Below, in pieces: positions 61,329 to 64,000 of a stretch of DNA of 64,000 nucleotides. Positions within the stretch are counted from its first letter, which is position 1. Each line of letters begins with the position of its first letter. Under the pieces are notes generated by a model. It saw only the letters and a list, made by a program, of their open reading frames with translations, searched no databases and had not been told where the DNA came from. A program made the translations under genes and the position numbers. Source of the DNA: Marvania coccoides (Eukaryota; Chlorophyta; Trebouxiophyceae; Chlorellales; Chlorellaceae); assembly GCA_963854735.1 (NCBI GenBank), contig OY978097.1, positions 682,001 to 746,000 on the forward strand. Direction: 5' to 3'.

Positions 61329-64000
61329 TCACGCCTCCTTGCGCTGCTTCTTCCACGAGCTCCACGACCACCCCGCCGCCAGTAGCTCTCCCACCACCGC
61401 CGATACCGTGCTCACCACCGCTACCCCCAACCCGCCGTACTCTGCAATGTGCAGCCAAGCGTGAGGGAGGTGCATCCCAATGTGGTAGTGCTGGTGCAGC
61501 AGCGACACCACAATGACGACGTGGGCCACCACGTCTGAAGCGTCGCAAAGAAAGGCCAGCCAGAAGGCGCGGGCGGCGCCCAGGTTGCCGGCCTCCGCTT
61601 CCTCGACGGCTCGTTTTCTGTCCTCTTTTACCATGTGCAGCACGAAGAGGGAGCCCAAGGCGGGCAGCGCGATCGTCTGAAGTTAAAAACGGGGATGGGG
61701 GAAGCATGTCGAAGATAATCGGGTAGAGAAAAAGAAAAAATCATGCACGGTTATTATCCCCTACCATTCCACGTCCCACTCGCAGCATCACGCGCTCAGC
61801 CAGCAGCTGCAGCCCTTTGCTTCCGGACCGCCCTGCGCCAGCAACCGCGTGTTCAGTCATGCGCTCCCCAGCGGCCTGCAAGAGGAGGAGGAAAAAAACA
61901 AATAATTGTACTTCTGGCGCCTAATAGTACTACAAAACTCTTAAACGAACTAGTCAAATACTTGGACAAAAACGCCAAAAGTGCGCATATATTGACTCCT
62001 CTCTTTCTCGTACCACAGAGCCTTTCAATCCCGCCTTTTCCAACGCCTGCTCTGCGCCACGCACGCCAGCTTTGCTCCCAATTTGGGCAGCGCTGCGCTC
62101 GATCAAGCGCTCTCCTTCAGCGATGAAAAACATACGCATTAATACCAATACATTATTTGGTTTAAAGTCGAGAAGAAAAAAAATTGGCGGACAAGCTCTT
62201 ATTGATTGTTTTTCTGATCTCGTTTCAGAAGCAACAAATGAAATAAGTCTTACCAGCCTTTTCGGCCGCTCCTTTTGCTATCCTCTCTCCAGCCCTGAAG
62301 TTTTCCAGACAGGTGGCAATGCGTGAGTGAAATAAAATGATATAGTTGACGGGGGAGGAGGAACAAGCACCGCATTGAAAGAGAAACGCTGTGTTGATAG
62401 CTGCATTACCTCTCAGCCAAGCGCTCGCCAGCTCTTTCGGCCGCCCTGAAAATTCATGCAGTGCAAAGCGCGTGAGAACGCCGACAATGAATGGTTCAAA
62501 CGCGAAAAAGGGCTCATTGTCGTGGCACTTTATTTCACCTTTCAGCCAAGCGCTCCCCAGCCCGTTCTGCGGCCCTTTCAGCCGCGCGCTCGGCTAAGCG
62601 CTCGCCTACGATGACAAGGGGAAATTAAAAGAACGTAGAATTGTCAAGCACTTCGAACTGGCTTCATAATGTAAACTTTAGCAAAGAGAATGGCCTACCT
62701 GCTCGCTCTGCTGCTCTTTCTGCAATTCGTTCTCCTGAAAAGAAAAAATAAGCAAGGAAAACAAAAATTAGTCGGCGAGCAAAATGCGGGATTAAACTTC
62801 CAGCATGAGCCATGGAGAACATACATATTTAGATGCGTTTTCCGAGAATATTTCAATGTCGCACCTGCGCTTTCGGCCGCGCGCTCAGCGATCTTTTCAC
62901 CGGCTCTGGAGAAGAAGACAAAAATGTTATTCTACAAACAAACAAAATGCAGCAAACAAACATCCTCCCATCTATTCTACCTTTCCACCAAGCGTTCGCC
63001 AGCATGTTCAGCGGCTCTGCAGATGCAAGGCCGATGAACGAGTGATACGCCGATCAAGAGACGCTGCCTCTCAAAAGCTTATTGAATCACGACAGTAAGG
63101 GTTGTCCCAATTACCTTTCCGCAATGCGCTCACCAACGCGCTCGACTACCCTTTCCCCGGCACGCTCGGCTATTCTGCAGGCAAGGGCGCAGAATAAACA
63201 AAATATTAAAGGCAGCAATTCCTGTTTTATTCTTGCTCCCTCGACAAATTAATTTGAACTGCTGCCAAGTCGTGTGTGTGTTATTTTCTATTCACCTTTC
63301 GGCCAGGCGCTCTCCTGCTCGTTCTGCAGCGCGTTCAGCGATGCGTTCGCCGGCACGCTCAGCTACACGCTCCCCTGAAAGCAAAAGAAAGAAATTAAGA
63401 AAAGAAGGTCAAACTTGCTTGCTCCTCAGGTAAGGCGTGTACATGTGATGGGCAAAGTAGCGCCTAGTTTACCAGCTTACCGGCTTTCTCTGCGACTCTT
63501 TCAGCCAACCGCTCGCCTGAAAACCCCGACAACAGAAAAGCCATGCATGAGCCAAACAATTGAATGAAGCTGCTCAAAAAGGTGCTTCATTTCAACAACC
63601 ACGCGTACCTGCTCGTTCTGCTGCGCGCTCTGCAAGCCTCTCGCCGGCTCTACAAAAATTACAGATGGGGGAAGCGGCAAATTTGAATGGAAATAACAAA
63701 GCAGAGGCTACTAAGGAAAAATATGGCTGCTACGACTGTACCTCTCAGCAAGGCGCTCTCCAGCTCTTTCAGCAGCCCTGCAAAACAGTTTATTAGTCGG
63801 TTATAGTAGGAGCGTTGAGTTGATAATGCATTTTTTCCTCCCGAAAAGGCAGTGAAGCAGAACCCAAACACGCTGCTGCTCTTGTAGATGTACCTCTCAG
63901 CTAGACGCTCTCCAGCCCTGTGCAGTTTGAGGGGGTACACATTAGAAAGCGAAGAACTAAGCGGCGGAAAAAACAATGCACTGAATTCTCACCTTTCAGC
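61329..64000 (-). CDS. AER tetrapeptide-repeat protein with C-terminal membrane domain (5' end off window)
   Basis: Sixteen exons are placed on the minus strand, from >64000-63993, 63917-63894, 63777-63742, 63649-63609, 63516-63481, 63374-63296, 63174-63115, 63016-62981, 62905-62865, 62734-62699, 62605-62539, 62445-62410, 62294-62254, 62114-62014 and 61875-61765 to 61676-61329. All are in frame and together give 366 residues. The first 180 or so are a four-residue repeat, A-[AG]-E-R-[LIVA]-A-E-R, with units such as AAERAGERLAER. It should form a long, highly charged helix with alternating Glu and Arg. A transition region (GLKGSV, GSKGLQLLAERVMLRVGRGM) leads to a conserved-looking domain: TIALPALGSLFVLHMVKED, ARAFWLAFLCDASDVVAHVV, HLPHAWLHIAEYGG and AVVSTVSAVVGELLAAG. 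It has two or three hydrophobic segments and a basic end (WKKQRKEA). I do not recognise the family. All donors are GT. Confidence 0.75.

Noticed and set aside
1..64000. Search for CRISPR arrays, insertion sequences, retroelements and viral genes
   Set aside because: No direct-repeat arrays, transposase or reverse transcriptase motifs, or terminal repeats were seen. The repeats at 61-64 kb are protein-coding exons.

Overview
This is nuclear DNA of a photosynthetic eukaryote, most likely a chlorophyte green alga. It encodes a nuclear-encoded bacterial-type biotin carboxylase (heteromeric plastid acetyl-CoA carboxylase), a plastid ribosomal protein uL10c, the chloroplast stromal processing peptidase, a plant-type CDKD kinase and several proteins with plastid transit peptides. 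It also encodes O-phosphoseryl-tRNA(Sec) selenium transferase, so the organism should make selenoproteins, as many green algae do and land plants do not. Exons are GC-rich. Introns (about 70-140 nt as a rule) and intergenic DNA are AT-rich. The standard code fits every gene. Nothing here is prokaryotic, viral, a transposon or CRISPR.

Layout: 34 protein genes, packed and mostly alternating between strands, so that neighbours share short divergent promoters or short convergent tails. In order: PUR2/GARS (partial), cap guanine-N7 methyltransferase, CrtI-type desaturase, TVP23, deoxyhypusine synthase, an NBAS/Sec39 tether protein, MCM5, nuclear PrxQ, a truncated Hsp70, a DDA1-SAP protein, ALG2, an aldo/keto reductase, PQBP1, a DUF1764 protein, a coiled-coil protein, eL43 (RPL37A), uL10c, CDKD, a JTB-like protein, biotin carboxylase, SPP, three tandem BAR-like genes, a WD40 protein, OXA1, uL14 (RPL23), mitochondrial FtsH, SEC20, SEPSECS, an mTERF-like plastid protein, RPA2, BUD23 and, running off the right edge, a highly segmented gene for a tetrapeptide-repeat (AER) protein.

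Gene structures were solved by joining exons at splice sites in frame, and each summed coding length is divisible by three. Of 78 introns placed, seven have a GC donor instead of GT. Several of these are fixed by very conserved protein motifs across the junction.

Functional links: NBAS and SEC20 belong to the same Golgi-to-ER tethering machinery. The divergent biotin carboxylase/SPP pair are both plastid proteins. OXA1 and FtsH act at the mitochondrial inner membrane. eL43, uL14, uL10c, BUD23 and deoxyhypusine synthase serve translation. MCM5, RPA2 and CDKD serve the cell cycle.

The most unusual item is the right-edge gene (61329-64000). At least fifteen tiny exons encode an ERxAER helix whose exon sizes recur as a 36-41-36 module, followed by a membrane domain I do not recognise.
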